Source: Acidobacteriota bacterium
GTDB lineage: Bacteria > Acidobacteriota > Terriglobia > Terriglobales > Acidobacteriaceae
Length of the DNA stretch: 64,000 bases
Direction of reading: 5' to 3'
Assembly (NCBI GenBank): GCA_018268915.1
Contig: JAFDVQ010000003.1
Location: forward strand, 248,001-312,000
Under the pieces are notes generated by a model, which was not told where the DNA came from, ran no database searches, and saw nothing but the letters and a program-made list of their open reading frames with translations. Both the position numbers and the translations under genes were made by a program. Positions 23,478 through 33,514 of this stretch are shown here, one piece after another. Within the stretch, counting starts at the first letter, position 1, and each line of letters opens with the position of its first letter.

Positions 23478-25037
23478 TCACCCAATGTTGTTCCGCCACG
23501 CCCGTCCATCCCGCTCCAGCAGCCGATTCCCGCAGTCCGGCCCCCACGATCCCGCAAAGTAATTCGGAAATACCTCGGGAGTCTTCGCCGCCCATGCCTC
23601 AAGAATCGGCGTATACAGCGCCCAGTTCGTCTCCACGCCATCGCGATGAGCAAATAGCGTCTGATCGCCCAGCATGGCATCCAGCAGCAGCCGCTCGTAG
23701 CCTGTCGCAGCCGACGTCCCGAAGGCAGACGCATAATCGAAGTCCATATTCACCGGACACACCGACATGTTCGGCGTATTCGGCACCTTCGCGCCGAACC
23801 GCAGCGCAATCCCCTCATTCGGCTGAATGCGGATCGTCAGCAGGTTTGGCTGAATCTCCGTGCATGGCCCACCCGACTGCATCCTGTTAAAAATCAGCAA
23901 AGGCGGCTGCTTGAACTGGATGCTGATCTCCGTCGCCCGTTTCTTCAGCCGCTTACCGGCCCGCAGATAAAACGGAACGCCAGCCCAGCGCCAGTTCTCA
24001 ATCTCCAGCCGGACAGCCGCATACGTCTCCGTCCCCGACTCCGGATTCACGCGGTCCTCGTCCCGATAGCCCACAACCTTCTTGCCATCGATCACGCCCG
24101 GCCCGTACTGCCCGCGAACCGCATTCAGAATCGGAATGTTCGGAATCGCTCTCCACACCTTCACCTTTTCGCGCCGCACCGCCTCTGACTCAAAGCTCGA
24201 CGGCGGCTCCATCCCCACGAAGCTCAGCAGTTCCATCACGTGGTTCTCCACCACGTCCCGCAGCGCTCCGGCCTTTTCATAAAACGGCCCGCGCCCTTCA
24301 ACGCCCAGGGTCTCCGATGCCGTGATCTGCACATGATCGATGTAATTACGGTTCCAGATCGGCTCGAAGATTCCGTTGCCAAACCGGAACACCAAAATGT
24401 TCTGCACCGTCTCCTTGCCCAGATAGTGGTCGATGCGAAACACCTGGCTCTCGTGGAACACCGCGTTCACCTGGTGATTGAGCTCTCTTGCCGAATCGAG
24501 ATCGTGCCCGAATGGCTTCTCGATCACCACTCCAACGCGACCCTTCTCCGGCTGTGCCATTCCCTGCGCGCCCAGATTCTCCACGATTGGCGTGAAGTAT
24601 TCCGGTGCCGTCGCCAGGTAAAACAGCCGGTCCGGACCGATGTTCTTCTGCTGCGAAATCTTGTCCAGCTCAGCCTTCAGCCCCGCATAGTGCGAAGCAT
24701 CATCGAAGCTCAGCGCGTAGTAGCTGATCTTCTTCACAAACTCATCCAGCTTCGGGTCGTCCGCTTTCACGCCGCCAAACTCGATGATCCCCTGCTTCAT
24801 GTCCTCGGCAAACTCATTGCCCAGAGGCCGCCGCGCCACGCCGACGATCGCAAAGTTCTTCGGCAGCAGGTTGTCCTGCTCCAGGTGAAAGAGCGAAGGC
24901 AGCAGCTTCCGCTTCGTCAAATCGCCCGACGCTCCAAAGATCACCATGATCCCTGGATCAGGAATCCGCTCGCCAGCCTTAGGAACCTGCGACAAATCCT
25001 CGGGACGAACCTTCAGCTGCACCGTTGCACTCGCCAT
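23478..25037 (-). CDS. zwf: Glucose-6-phosphate dehydrogenase
   Basis: 519 residues; GGAGG upstream of ATG 25037. Rossmann motif IFGASGDLTKRKLLPSLF (about 34-51) binds NADP, and the active-site signature RIDHYLGKETVQN carries the substrate-binding His/Lys. FEPIWNRNYIDHVQI and YRDEDRVNPES are also typical. It oxidises glucose 6-phosphate to 6-phosphogluconolactone, the first NADPH-forming step of the oxidative pentose phosphate branch. It lies 77 bp downstream of the short 6-phosphogluconate dehydrogenase gene on the same strand, probably one operon. No lactonase gene (pgl) is in the window. Confidence 0.97.
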   Translation of the reverse strand: MASATVQLKVRPEDLSQVPKAGERIPDPGIMVIFGASGDLTKRKLLPSLFHLEQDNLLPKNFAIVGVARRPLGNEFAEDMKQGIIEFGGVKADDPKLDEFVKKISYYALSFDDASHYAGLKAELDKISQQKNIGPDRLFYLATAPEYFTPIVENLGAQGMAQPEKGRVGVVIEKPFGHDLDSARELNHQVNAVFHESQVFRIDHYLGKETVQNILVFRFGNGIFEPIWNRNYIDHVQITASETLGVEGRGPFYEKAGALRDVVENHVMELLSFVGMEPPSSFESEAVRREKVKVWRAIPNIPILNAVRGQYGPGVIDGKKVVGYRDEDRVNPESGTETYAAVRLEIENWRWAGVPFYLRAGKRLKKRATEISIQFKQPPLLIFNRMQSGGPCTEIQPNLLTIRIQPNEGIALRFGAKVPNTPNMSVCPVNMDFDYASAFGTSAATGYERLLLDAMLGDQTLFAHRDGVETNWALYTPILEAWAAKTPEVFPNYFAGSWGPDCGNRLLERDGRAWRNNIG

Positions 25038-25066
25038 CTCACCCTCCGCTCCTCACTCGTACTTAC

Positions 25067-25113
25067 TGACCCCTGACCACTGACATCTGATACCTGAACC
25101 CTGACCCCTGCTT
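25067..25113. repeat. CTGACCCCTGACCACTGA low-complexity tract
   Basis: Degenerate repeats of CTGACCCCTGACCACTGACA between the short gnd gene and zwf, inside the probable operon. Confidence 0.65.
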
Positions 25114-25114
25114 C

Positions 25115-26020
25115 TCAGCCCTTCTTCACCGCATGGCCGCCAAACGCATTTCGCATAATCGCCAGCATACGATCCGTGAAGTTATTCTCTTCGCGCGACC
25201 GAATCCGTCGAATCAGCGACTCCGTAATCACCGGCGCCGACACATTCAGATCTATTGCCTCGAACACCGTCCACCGGCCCTCGCCCGAATCCGCGACGTA
25301 CGCCTCAAGCCCATCCAGGTCAGGATTCCCGGCCAGCGCCTCGGCCGTCAAATCCAGCAGCCAGCTGCGCACCACGCTGCCCTTCCGCCATATCTGCGCA
25401 ACCTGCTCCAGATCCAGATGGAACTCTTCCTTCTTCTCGAGGATCGTAAATCCCTCGGCATAGGCCTGCATCATGCCGTACTCGATCCCGTTGTGAACCA
25501 TCTTCACAAAGTGGCCAGACCCTGCCGGGCCAACATGCCCCCACCCTGCGTTCTTCTCCGGCGCCAGCGTCTCGAGGATCGGCCGCAGATACTCGACAGC
25601 TTCCTTGTCGCCGCCGACCATCATGCTGTAGCCCTCTTTCAATCCCCACACGCCGCCCGACGTTCCCACGTCTACAAACTGGAAGCCCTTCGCAGTGACC
25701 TCCTGGTAGTGGCGCATCGTGTCTTTGTAAAACGAGTTGCCGCCATCAATCAGGATGTCGCCTTTGTTCAGCAGCGGCTCCAGCTTCGCAATCGTATCGT
25801 CCACTGGCTTGCCCTGCGGAACCATGATCCAGATCGCCCTGCGCCCCGTGAGCTTCTGCGCCATCTCTTCCAGCGACGAAACGCCCACGTTGCCGGTCGC
25901 GGTCAGCTTCTGCACGGCCTCCGCGCTGAAGTCGAAGCCCACCACCTGGTGACCGCCCAGGCGAAGACGTTCCGCCATGTTGCCGCCCATCTTGCCCAGT
26001 CCAATCAAACCTAGCTGCAT
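25115..26020 (-). CDS. 6-phosphogluconate dehydrogenase, short NAD-type (YqeC/GntZ)
   Basis: 301 residues, GAGGT upstream of ATG 26020. LGLIGLGKMGGNMAERL is the dinucleotide-binding start; IDGGNSFYKDTMRHYQ and the active-site HFVKMVHNGIEYGMMQAYAEG follow. It lacks the long C-terminal domain of the usual 470-residue enzyme, which marks the short decarboxylating class, several of which prefer NAD. FDFSAEA after the first strand places an acidic residue where NAD enzymes bind the ribose, which supports NAD use but is inference. It gives ribulose 5-phosphate and CO2. Divergent from the long form at 26221. Confidence 0.93.
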   Translation of the reverse strand: MQLGLIGLGKMGGNMAERLRLGGHQVVGFDFSAEAVQKLTATGNVGVSSLEEMAQKLTGRRAIWIMVPQGKPVDDTIAKLEPLLNKGDILIDGGNSFYKDTMRHYQEVTAKGFQFVDVGTSGGVWGLKEGYSMMVGGDKEAVEYLRPILETLAPEKNAGWGHVGPAGSGHFVKMVHNGIEYGMMQAYAEGFTILEKKEEFHLDLEQVAQIWRKGSVVRSWLLDLTAEALAGNPDLDGLEAYVADSGEGRWTVFEAIDLNVSAPVITESLIRRIRSREENNFTDRMLAIMRNAFGGHAVKKG

Positions 26021-26220
26021 ATATCAACCTCACTTTGCTTTTGAATGCGATTCCGCACCGCACAGAGCGATGCTTCAGGGGAAAAGTCTCTTCCGTCGAC
26101 AGAACCGACCCTCATGCAACGCGCTGCATATCTCCGCTCGCTGTTGCATGTCGATTCATCTCTCGACGCTATAATTGGCTCGAAATTCAATCGCGCTCCA
26201 GCACCCATCGGAGAACAATC

Positions 26221-27681
26221 ATGCCGGAACCATCGTGCGACATCGGCCTCATCGGCCTTGCAGTCATGGGACAGAATCTCGTCCTCAACATGAATGACCA
26301 TGGCTTCACGGTAGCCGTCTTCAACCGCACTGTCTCCAAGGTTGACGACTTCATCGCCAATGAGGCCAAAGGCACTAACGTCGTCGGAGCCCACAGCGTT
26401 GCCGAGCTGGCCAGCCTCCTCAAGCGCCCGCGCCGAATCATGCTCATGGTCAAAGCCGGCGCCTCTGTCGACGAAACCATCGCCACGATCCTGCCCCACC
26501 TCGAAGCTGGAGACATCGTGATCGACGGCGGCAACTCGCTCTTCACTGACTCGACCCGCCGCTCCAAGGATCTCGCTGCCAAAGGCATTCTCTTTGTCGG
26601 TACCGGCGTCTCCGGTGGTGAGGAAGGCGCGCGTCGCGGCCCGTCCATCATGCCTGGCGGAAACCCTGCCGCATGGCCGCACGTGAAAGACATCTTCCAG
26701 TCCATCGCCGCCAAGGTCGAGGACGGCACTCCCTGCTGCGACTGGGTCGGCGAAGATGGCGCCGGGCATTACGTCAAGATGGTCCACAACGGCATCGAGT
26801 ACGGCGACATGCAGCTCATCTGCGAAGCCTATGACCTGCTCCATCGCGGTCTTGGCCTCAGCGCCGACGAGTTGCAAACCGTCTTCGACCACTGGAACCA
26901 GGGAGAACTCGACAGCTACCTCATCGAGATCTCGAGCCACATCTTCGCCTCCAAAGACGAAGACGGCACTCCGCTCGTCGACAAAATCCTCGACGCCGCC
27001 GGCCAGAAAGGAACCGGCAAGTGGACCGTCATCAGCGCGCTCGATCTCGGCCAGCCCGTCACGCTCATCGGCGAATCGGTATTCAGCAGATGCCTCTCTG
27101 CTTTGAAAGACGAGCGCGTTGCCGCGTCCACTGTTCTCCGCGGGCCCGGTAACAAGCCCTTTCAGGGCGACAAAGCCGCGTTCGTCGAAGACGTCCGCCG
27201 CGCTCTCTATTGTTCGAAGATCATCTCCTACGCCCAGGGCTACATGCTTCTGCGCGCAACGGCGAAGGAGAACGGCTGGAATCTCAACATGGGCGGCATT
27301 GCCCTGATGTGGCGCGGAGGCTGCATCATCCGAAGCCGCTTCCTCGGCAAAATCAAAGACGCCTACGAGACGAACCCGGGGCTGACCAATCTTCTGCTCG
27401 ACGACTTCTTCTCCGGCGCGCTCAATCAATATCAGGAAGCCTGGCGTCGTGCGCTCTCCAGCGCGATTGCGCTTGGCGTACCCACGCCGGCCTTTTCGAC
27501 AGCTCTCGCCTTCTACGACGGCTACCGAGCCGGACGTCTGCCGGCTAATCTCCTGCAGGCACAACGCGACTACTTCGGCGCTCACACCTACGAGCGCGTC
27601 GACAAACCTCGCGGTGAGTTCTTCCACACGAACTGGACTGGGCATGGCGGTCGCGTCTCTTCGACCACCTACAACGCCTAA
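26221..27681 (+). CDS. gndA: 6-phosphogluconate dehydrogenase, long NADP-type
   Basis: 486 residues from ATG 26221 (GGAG nine bases upstream). IGLIGLAVMGQNLVLNMNDHGF begins the NADP domain, FNRTVSKVDDF carries the Asn-Arg-Thr that reads the 2'-phosphate, IDGGNSLFTDSTRR and GAGHYVKMVHNGIEYGDMQLICEAYD form the active site, and the C-terminal all-helical domain is complete through NFHTNWTGHGGR-like sequence. It oxidises and decarboxylates 6-phosphogluconate to ribulose 5-phosphate with NADPH. It is divergent from a second, short 6PGDH only 200 bp away. A terminator follows. Confidence 0.97.
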   Translation: MPEPSCDIGLIGLAVMGQNLVLNMNDHGFTVAVFNRTVSKVDDFIANEAKGTNVVGAHSVAELASLLKRPRRIMLMVKAGASVDETIATILPHLEAGDIVIDGGNSLFTDSTRRSKDLAAKGILFVGTGVSGGEEGARRGPSIMPGGNPAAWPHVKDIFQSIAAKVEDGTPCCDWVGEDGAGHYVKMVHNGIEYGDMQLICEAYDLLHRGLGLSADELQTVFDHWNQGELDSYLIEISSHIFASKDEDGTPLVDKILDAAGQKGTGKWTVISALDLGQPVTLIGESVFSRCLSALKDERVAASTVLRGPGNKPFQGDKAAFVEDVRRALYCSKIISYAQGYMLLRATAKENGWNLNMGGIALMWRGGCIIRSRFLGKIKDAYETNPGLTNLLLDDFFSGALNQYQEAWRRALSSAIALGVPTPAFSTALAFYDGYRAGRLPANLLQAQRDYFGAHTYERVDKPRGEFFHTNWTGHGGRVSSTTYNA

Positions 27682-27704
27682 TCGCTGCCGCATCATCTTC
27701 AACT

Positions 27705-27740
27705 CGCCCGGTCCTTCCGCCCGAAGAACCGGGCGTTCTT
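27705..27740 (+). terminator. Rho-independent terminator after gndA
   Basis: CGCCCGGT (27705-27712) pairs with ACCGGGCG (27728-27735), followed by TTCTT. It lies between gndA and the convergent HAD gene. Confidence 0.75.
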
Positions 27741-27753
27741 ATGTCGCTCTTGT

Positions 27754-28365
27754 CTAGAGCACATCCAGCGCGCGGAGCTGCTCTCGCAAATCAGCCTCGC
27801 CCGTAAATCGAACAGCTTTCATTCCCACTGCAGCAGCTGCGGCAACATTCTCGAGCCGGTCGTCGATAAACAGCGAGCGCTCAGGGCTGTCCCCGAGAAT
27901 GCCCAGCGCTCGTTGATAGATCTTGGGATCTGGTTTGCGTATCCCCATGTAGCAAGAGGCGAATGTTTGCTGGAAGAAGTTGTGAAGGCCAAATGTTTTT
28001 ACGCGATATTCATGCGTCTCGCGCGCTTCATTGTTCAGTGCGCCAATCCTGCACTTATCTGATGCCGCCAGTTCCTTGAGGATGCACAGCGCTCCGTTCG
28101 GCAACTCCTTCGACTGCGCACAAACCGCAGCAAAGAATTCCTCGCGCGAAAAACTTCGTGGCTCATAGAAGACAACTGCATCCAGATATTCTTCGAGGGC
28201 CAACTCACCGCGCTCCCACGCCTCGAAGGCTTTGGCGTGGTGCGATTCCAGAGCATCGCGATCAAGCTTGAACTGCTCGATTACAATCGAGCGCTCGTGA
28301 TGATCCCAGCCGTTGGTCAGCAGGACACCACCGATATCAAAGAGGACTACGTCGAAGGGGAACAT
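27754..28365 (-). CDS. HAD-superfamily hydrolase (YihX-like phosphatase)
   Basis: 203 residues. Motif I is FDIGGVLLTNGWD (8-20): the nucleophile Asp is present but the usual second Asp is Gly, as in the HAD subgroup with DxGxV seen in YihX-type sugar phosphatases. Motif II is IGALNNEAREThEY-like and motif III/IV is RKPDPKIYQRALGILG with SLFIDDRLENVAAAAAVGMKAV. It should remove phosphate from a small cytosolic metabolite; near genes of sugar phosphate metabolism a glucose 1-phosphate or other sugar phosphate substrate is plausible but not shown. Separated from rpiB by tandem hairpin repeats. Confidence 0.88.
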   Translation of the reverse strand: MFPFDVVLFDIGGVLLTNGWDHHERSIVIEQFKLDRDALESHHAKAFEAWERGELALEEYLDAVVFYEPRSFSREEFFAAVCAQSKELPNGALCILKELAASDKCRIGALNNEARETHEYRVKTFGLHNFFQQTFASCYMGIRKPDPKIYQRALGILGDSPERSLFIDDRLENVAAAAAVGMKAVRFTGEADLREQLRALDVL

Positions 28366-28381
28366 CGGCGTCTCAATCGGT

Positions 28382-28511
28382 TTTGAAGGGGCACGGCTTC
28401 AGCCGTGCCGCATAAACACCTAACAAATGGCTAGGCTTCTGTTTTTGAAGGGGCACGGCTTTAGCCGTGCCGTATAAACACCCAACAAAAGGGCTGGGCT
28501 TTAGCCCCTGA
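28382..28511. repeat. Tandem GGCACGGCT hairpin repeats (62-bp period)
   Basis: Two tandem units start at 28382 and 28444. Each has a perfect 9-bp stem GGCACGGCT / AGCCGTGCC (28390-28409 and 28452-28471) and then a TATAAACACCCAACAAA-like spacer. A third small palindrome GGGCTTTAGCCC closes the array (28497-28508). It lies between rpiB and the HAD gene and may attenuate transcription between them. A related GGGCTTTA element is near 35193-35252. Confidence 0.8.
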
Positions 28512-28519
28512 GGGAAAAC

Positions 28520-29005
28520 CTACGCCGGTGGATTCGACTGACTGGCCCCTCGCTGGTACTTCGCCTCGATTGCAAGCACCTTCTTGAAACGGCGCGTGAA
28601 CCGCTCTTCATTCGAGATGAACTTCGCCTTCAGAAATGCATCCGCAAGCTCGTAAGCCAGCGCCGTTCCGATAATGCGCGCGCCCAGCACCAGCACGTTC
28701 ATATCGTCATGCTCCACGCCCTGATGCGCCGAATACGTATCGTGGCACATTGCTGCGCGGATGCCGGGAATCTTGTTCGCTGCAATACTGACACCCACGC
28801 CGGACCCGCAGATCAGGATCCCGCGTGGAGCCTCGCCATCCTTGATCGCTTCGCCAACGCGCTCCGCAAAATCCGGGTAGTCGTCCTGCGGTTCACATTT
28901 GAACGCGCCAAGGTCAAGAATTTCGTGGCCTGCCTTTGTCAGATAGGCGCGGACTTCCTCTTTTAAAGAGAAGCCCGCGTGATCGGATGCGATGACTAAC
29001 TTCAC
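28520..29005 (-). CDS. rpiB: Ribose-5-phosphate isomerase B
   Basis: 161 residues from GTG 29005 with AAAGGG upstream. KLVIASDHAGFSLKEEV (2-18), then GILICGSGVGVSIAANKIPGIRAAMCHDTYSAHQGVEHDDMNVLVLGARIIG: the catalytic Cys in ICGSGVG, the His in CHDTYSA and the Asp residues of the HDDMNVL loop are as in the RpiB family. It interconverts ribose and ribulose 5-phosphate. It follows transketolase by 19 bp on the same strand, so both are probably cotranscribed and serve the non-oxidative pentose phosphate branch. Confidence 0.96.
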   Translation of the reverse strand: MKLVIASDHAGFSLKEEVRAYLTKAGHEILDLGAFKCEPQDDYPDFAERVGEAIKDGEAPRGILICGSGVGVSIAANKIPGIRAAMCHDTYSAHQGVEHDDMNVLVLGARIIGTALAYELADAFLKAKFISNEERFTRRFKKVLAIEAKYQRGASQSNPPA

Positions 29006-29024
29006 TTCGACCCTTTCTGATGCG

Positions 29025-31022
29025 TTACTTCTTCAACAAGTCTTTGGCGCGAGATGCCACGTTTGGCGCTGTGAATCCGAGTTTCTCAAGAACCGTCGGA
29101 CCAGGAGCGGAAGCGCCGTACCGATCAAGACCGATGACTCCGCCGTCCTTTCCGACGTACTTCCACCACCCGAGAGGAGAGCCTGCCTCAACCGCCAGTT
29201 TTGGCACACCATCGGGCAGCACGCTCTGCTTGTACACCGATGCCTGCTCGTCAAAGATCTCCCAGCTGGGCATGCTCACGACGCGGGTTTGAATGCCTTC
29301 AGCCTCAAGCAGCTTCTTCGCCTCGACACAAGGCCAGACTTCTGAACCTGTGCCAATGAGGATCACCTGCGGATTCTCCGCATCCTCGAGAACATATGCG
29401 CCCTTGCTCACGCCTCCATACACATCGTGAGTTGCGGGATCGATGACCGGCAGATCCTGCCGGCTCAACGCGAAGAAGGATGCGCCATTCCGCTCGAGAG
29501 CAAGCCGCCAGCACGCGGCCGTCTCGTTGGCATCAGCCGGACGGTAGTCCGTCAGATCGGGTACTGCGCGCAGCATCATCAGGTGCTCGATCGGTTGGTG
29601 CGTCGGGCCATCTTCACCCAGGCCTATCGAATCATGCGTGAAAACAAAGATGGAATGTGCGCGGGACAGCGCCGCCAGACGAATAGCAGGCTTGCAGTAA
29701 TCCGAGAATGTGAAAAACGTCGATCCGTAAGGCACCAGCCCTTCATGCGCAGCCATGCCATTCACCGCCGCGCACATCCCGAATTCACGGACTCCGAAGA
29801 ACACGTTGCGTCCCGCAGGATCCGCCGCGAAATGCGGACTGTTCTTGAAGATGGTTTTGGTCGATGCAGTCAGATCCGCCGCCCCGCCAAACAACTCGGG
29901 AACAACATCCGCGATCGCGTTCATCACTGTTTGCCCGGCATTGCGCGTTGCAACCGGCTTCCCGGTTGGGAAGCTTGGCAGAGCCTTCTCCCAACCAGCC
30001 TTGCGTTGATTCTTCACTGCGCGCTGGAACTGCTCGCCCAACTCCGGATACTGCGCCGCATAGGCATCGAACCGCTTCTTCCACTCAGCCTCAAGCTGCT
30101 GGCCGCGATCCACTGCCTGGCGCCAGTTCTTCAGCGCATCGTCCGGAATGTAGAAACTCTGGTCATCCGGGAATCCAAAGTACTTCTTCGTCGCCGCCGC
30201 ATCGGCTGCGCCCAGCGCTTCGCCGTGAACCTTATTCGTGCCGGCCTTCGGGCTGCCAAATCCAATCACTGTTCGCACCGCGATCAGCGACGGCCTTCCC
30301 GTCTCTGCCTTCGCCGCTTCGATCGCGGCTTCAATAGCTTTCAGGTCGTTCCCATCGCCCACCCGCTGCGTGTGCCAGTGGTACGCATCGAAGCGCTTCA
30401 GTACGTCTTCGGTGTAGCTCCACTCCGTCGGCCCGTCGAGCGAGATCAGGTTGTCGTCATAGAGCACGATCAACTTGCCCAGACCCAGCGTTCCCGCAAG
30501 CGAGCCGGCTTCATGCGAGATGCCTTCCATCAGGTCGCCGTCGCCGCAGAGCACGTAGGTGTGGTGATCCACAATCTCGTGCCCCGGCTTGTTATAAACC
30601 GCAGCCATGTGCTTCTCGGCGATCGCCATACCGACCGCCATTCCGAAGCCCTGGCCGAGAGGACCAGTCGTCACCTCAACGCCCTCGGTCTCCCCCGACT
30701 CCGGATGTCCCGGCGTCTTCGAGTGCCACTGGCGGAACGACTTCAGATCATCGAGCGTGACCTTATACCCGGACAGATGCAGCGTCGCGTACAGCAGCGC
30801 CGATGCATGTCCGTTCGACAAAACAAAGCGGTCGCGATCCGGCCACTTGAAGTGAGCCGGGTTGTGCTTCATGAGCTTGTGAAACAGCAGATATGCGATC
30901 GGCGCGCAACCCAAGGGCGCTCCCGGATGGCCGCTCTTGGCCTTTTCTACCTCATCGACTGCAAGAAGACGGAGAGTATCAATGGAAAGCTCGTCGAGTG
31001 AAAGATCCGCAAGAGTTGCCAT
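29025..31022 (-). CDS. tkt: Transketolase
   Basis: 665 residues from ATG 31022; a TTG five codons upstream is less likely. [25 protein letters not shown] (about 36-60) and the thiamin diphosphate motif [32 protein letters not shown] are complete; [23 protein letters not shown] is the transketolase signature in the pyrimidine domain. It moves two-carbon units between sugar phosphates, linking ribulose 5-phosphate to glycolysis. It lies between the GH15 gene (45 bp upstream) and rpiB (19 bp downstream), all on one strand, so an operon is likely. Confidence 0.97.
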   Translation of the reverse strand: MATLADLSLDELSIDTLRLLAVDEVEKAKSGHPGAPLGCAPIAYLLFHKLMKHNPAHFKWPDRDRFVLSNGHASALLYATLHLSGYKVTLDDLKSFRQWHSKTPGHPESGETEGVEVTTGPLGQGFGMAVGMAIAEKHMAAVYNKPGHEIVDHHTYVLCGDGDLMEGISHEAGSLAGTLGLGKLIVLYDDNLISLDGPTEWSYTEDVLKRFDAYHWHTQRVGDGNDLKAIEAAIEAAKAETGRPSLIAVRTVIGFGSPKAGTNKVHGEALGAADAAATKKYFGFPDDQSFYIPDDALKNWRQAVDRGQQLEAEWKKRFDAYAAQYPELGEQFQRAVKNQRKAGWEKALPSFPTGKPVATRNAGQTVMNAIADVVPELFGGAADLTASTKTIFKNSPHFAADPAGRNVFFGVREFGMCAAVNGMAAHEGLVPYGSTFFTFSDYCKPAIRLAALSRAHSIFVFTHDSIGLGEDGPTHQPIEHLMMLRAVPDLTDYRPADANETAACWRLALERNGASFFALSRQDLPVIDPATHDVYGGVSKGAYVLEDAENPQVILIGTGSEVWPCVEAKKLLEAEGIQTRVVSMPSWEIFDEQASVYKQSVLPDGVPKLAVEAGSPLGWWKYVGKDGGVIGLDRYGASAPGPTVLEKLGFTAPNVASRAKDLLKK

Positions 31023-31066
31023 AAAGCGCTGTTCCAATCCTTTTCAGAAATGCTGCGGAAAGTGTG

Positions 31067-33514
31067 CTATTTCCGGTTCTCGATCGTGATATCTACGTTG
31101 TATCCAAGCCAGCGGTTTTGCTCCGGCCAGTGAAAAGTCCATGATAAACCGCTGCTTTCGGGGTGCGGAGCGGTGGAAAGATCTGCGCAGTAGCCTGCAT
31201 TGCCCAGGCTGCGGCTCAACGTGGTCTGCATGGTCTTCCAGTTATCGACCGTCCAGACAACCTCAAACTTCGTGTCGTCTAAGATGCGCAGCGTCTCGCC
31301 TGCATAGACCTTCTGGATCGGCCTTCGCCGGCTGTAGAACTCCAGATCTCCACGTACTTTCTTCCTTCCGTCCGGCTCGCAATACCGGTTGTAAACACAA
31401 TCGATGCGGTCGAACACCTTTCCGTCTGTTGTGGATCGAAGAAGTTTCAGATATTCGGCATGCGCCCACACCAGCGGAACAGCCGACCCCGCCGGCTTTC
31501 CCATCACAAGTCCCTGATGCGGACGATTCGCCTCATCCCACACCTGCTCCGGCATCATCTGCCCCGGAGTCGCGAATCGTTCGTAGGTCGCGATCAGAGT
31601 TGAAGGATCGTTCCCTGCGGCGAGTTCGTAGTGAGCCCGCTCTCCTGTGAACAGCGGCCAGACTCGCCCCGTACCCCATCCCTGAAAGGGCCCGCCATCC
31701 GCGCGTTGCCCGTATCCGTCGTAGTTATAACGGTGCCATCCCGGCCCCTGCGGCAGATCCGTCTTCAGCACGGCATCCACCACCTTGAGCGAATCGATCA
31801 TTAGCGGATCATCAGCCCGCCGCACTCCGTAGCGCACTAGCTCCAGGAATCCCGCGTCGATAATCTCGCGCGCCTCAAACTCTGTACGCTCGCCGGGCGC
31901 TCGATTGTTGATGTGGATGATCTCCGTTCCGCAGTCCTCGCATGCGTAAGCTTCGCCCTTCTCCGGCGGCCGCACACGCATGTAGTGGCGAGTGATCTCC
32001 GGATGAAGAACGCCATTGTTCGTGACAGTCCAGTCCTCGAGGTGCCGCTCGATCCAGTCGGCAAACTCCTCAAGAAACGTCGCCATCTCGGACGAATCAT
32101 GCGCCCGCGCCATATCCGCCGCGCAAATCAGGCCGCCAATCACCGCCGCCAGCGTGGAAGGCGAATAGCCCGCATTCTCCTCCCATCGCTCCTGGTGCGT
32201 AATCGGCGCATGCTGCACCAGAAAAGCCGCTGCTCGCTCGACGACCGAAAAATTGTCGACTTCTCCCAGCGCGTCCGCCTTCCATAGTCTCCACGCGAGA
32301 ATGATCGGGAAAGCGACCTCATCCAACTGAACGCCCGACCAGTAAGGCCGACCATCCACCCAGAAATTCTGCGCAAATCCTCCATCGGGCTTTTGAGTGC
32401 ATGCGAGATAAACAAGGGCTCGCCGCGCGGTTTCTGTCCGTCCGCAGGCCAGCAATGCGCTTGCCGTCTGTACCATGTCCCGGGTCCACACCAGGTGATA
32501 TCCGCCCAGATCTTCGTCCCCATGCGCCTGTCCCCACGGGATCGACGCCGAAGCCACAAATGCCCCCGAGAACGTCTTGTCCTCGTGCGCCAGCAGCACA
32601 TTGTGGCTCGCACGCATGAGCTTTCCGCCGTCGCAGGACTTCGCAGCAAGCCACTCCGGATTCGCCACCCGATGCCACTGCCCGATGAATCGCTCCCGAT
32701 GCTCATCGAACGATGTCGCCAGCGCGCTCATCGTCTTCTGTAGCGCCGTATGATTGCCCTCGCCCAGCCCGATCGCCACGGTGAACTCCCGCGCGCCATC
32801 GACCCCGGCCGCGCCCAGGTTCAATTCACCAAAGAGCGCAATGTTGCCATTCGTAGCCGACCCGAACTCCCAGTCCATCGAGTACCGGTCCATCAGGTCG
32901 CGCCAGCCATCGCTCGTGCCAACAAACCCGCAGCTCACGCGAGAGAAACCGCAGCTCGCTCCCATCGCCATCGACCACTGATTCTTGAACGCCAGCAGCA
33001 TCTTGTGCCCGGCAATATCGATCGCCCGCCCGGTATTCCCCGCGCCGCCTCCATCGAGATGCGGTGCCAGCAGCGCATAGACTTTCAGCCGTGGGATCAG
33101 GTCATCGTGTCCTTCGAGCCGCACGCGCTGCAGGATCACGCTATGGTGCGGATCGCTGATGATCTCTTTGGTCAGCGTGTAGCGGCTGTTCGGGTCCGTG
33201 TTCACGTACCGGATCCCCAGCGCCTCGGGATGAATGTATTCAAACGTCGTCAGCAGGTCGCGCTTTTCTTCGTGTACAAACGTCTCGCCATCGGTGACAA
33301 GAAACTCCATGTCGCGGACCTGGGCGCTGTCGATTGTCGGATGGTAGATTTCGTTCAGCACGCCGTGCGAACACGTGAACCAGACCCGGCTCGACGCCGA
33401 ATAGGCCGTTCCGATTGCGTCTTTTACGCTCGAGGTCCATCGCGCCTGCAGACCGGGCGCGCCAAATGCTTCTCCCTGCTGGTCGAGCCAGCGGTACAGG
33501 GCTTGATCATTCAT
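31067..33514 (-). CDS. Glycoside hydrolase family 15 glucoamylase-like
   Basis: 815 residues and no signal peptide, so probably cytosolic. An N-terminal beta-sandwich domain (about 20-270; SSRVWFTCSHGVLNEIYHP) precedes the (alpha/alpha)6 catalytic barrel with the GH15 motifs LGGYHLVWTRDMVQTASALLA, QKPDGGFAQNFWVDG and the C-terminal GPGWHRYNYDGYG / WPLFTGERAHYELAAG, where the second catalytic Glu should be. It should cut alpha-glucosidic bonds from the non-reducing end of glucans or trehalose-like sugars to give glucose. It heads the tkt-rpiB operon, matching a supply of glucose to the pentose phosphate genes. Confidence 0.93.
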   Translation of the reverse strand: MNDQALYRWLDQQGEAFGAPGLQARWTSSVKDAIGTAYSASSRVWFTCSHGVLNEIYHPTIDSAQVRDMEFLVTDGETFVHEEKRDLLTTFEYIHPEALGIRYVNTDPNSRYTLTKEIISDPHHSVILQRVRLEGHDDLIPRLKVYALLAPHLDGGGAGNTGRAIDIAGHKMLLAFKNQWSMAMGASCGFSRVSCGFVGTSDGWRDLMDRYSMDWEFGSATNGNIALFGELNLGAAGVDGAREFTVAIGLGEGNHTALQKTMSALATSFDEHRERFIGQWHRVANPEWLAAKSCDGGKLMRASHNVLLAHEDKTFSGAFVASASIPWGQAHGDEDLGGYHLVWTRDMVQTASALLACGRTETARRALVYLACTQKPDGGFAQNFWVDGRPYWSGVQLDEVAFPIILAWRLWKADALGEVDNFSVVERAAAFLVQHAPITHQERWEENAGYSPSTLAAVIGGLICAADMARAHDSSEMATFLEEFADWIERHLEDWTVTNNGVLHPEITRHYMRVRPPEKGEAYACEDCGTEIIHINNRAPGERTEFEAREIIDAGFLELVRYGVRRADDPLMIDSLKVVDAVLKTDLPQGPGWHRYNYDGYGQRADGGPFQGWGTGRVWPLFTGERAHYELAAGNDPSTLIATYERFATPGQMMPEQVWDEANRPHQGLVMGKPAGSAVPLVWAHAEYLKLLRSTTDGKVFDRIDCVYNRYCEPDGRKKVRGDLEFYSRRRPIQKVYAGETLRILDDTKFEVVWTVDNWKTMQTTLSRSLGNAGYCADLSTAPHPESSGLSWTFHWPEQNRWLGYNVDITIENRK

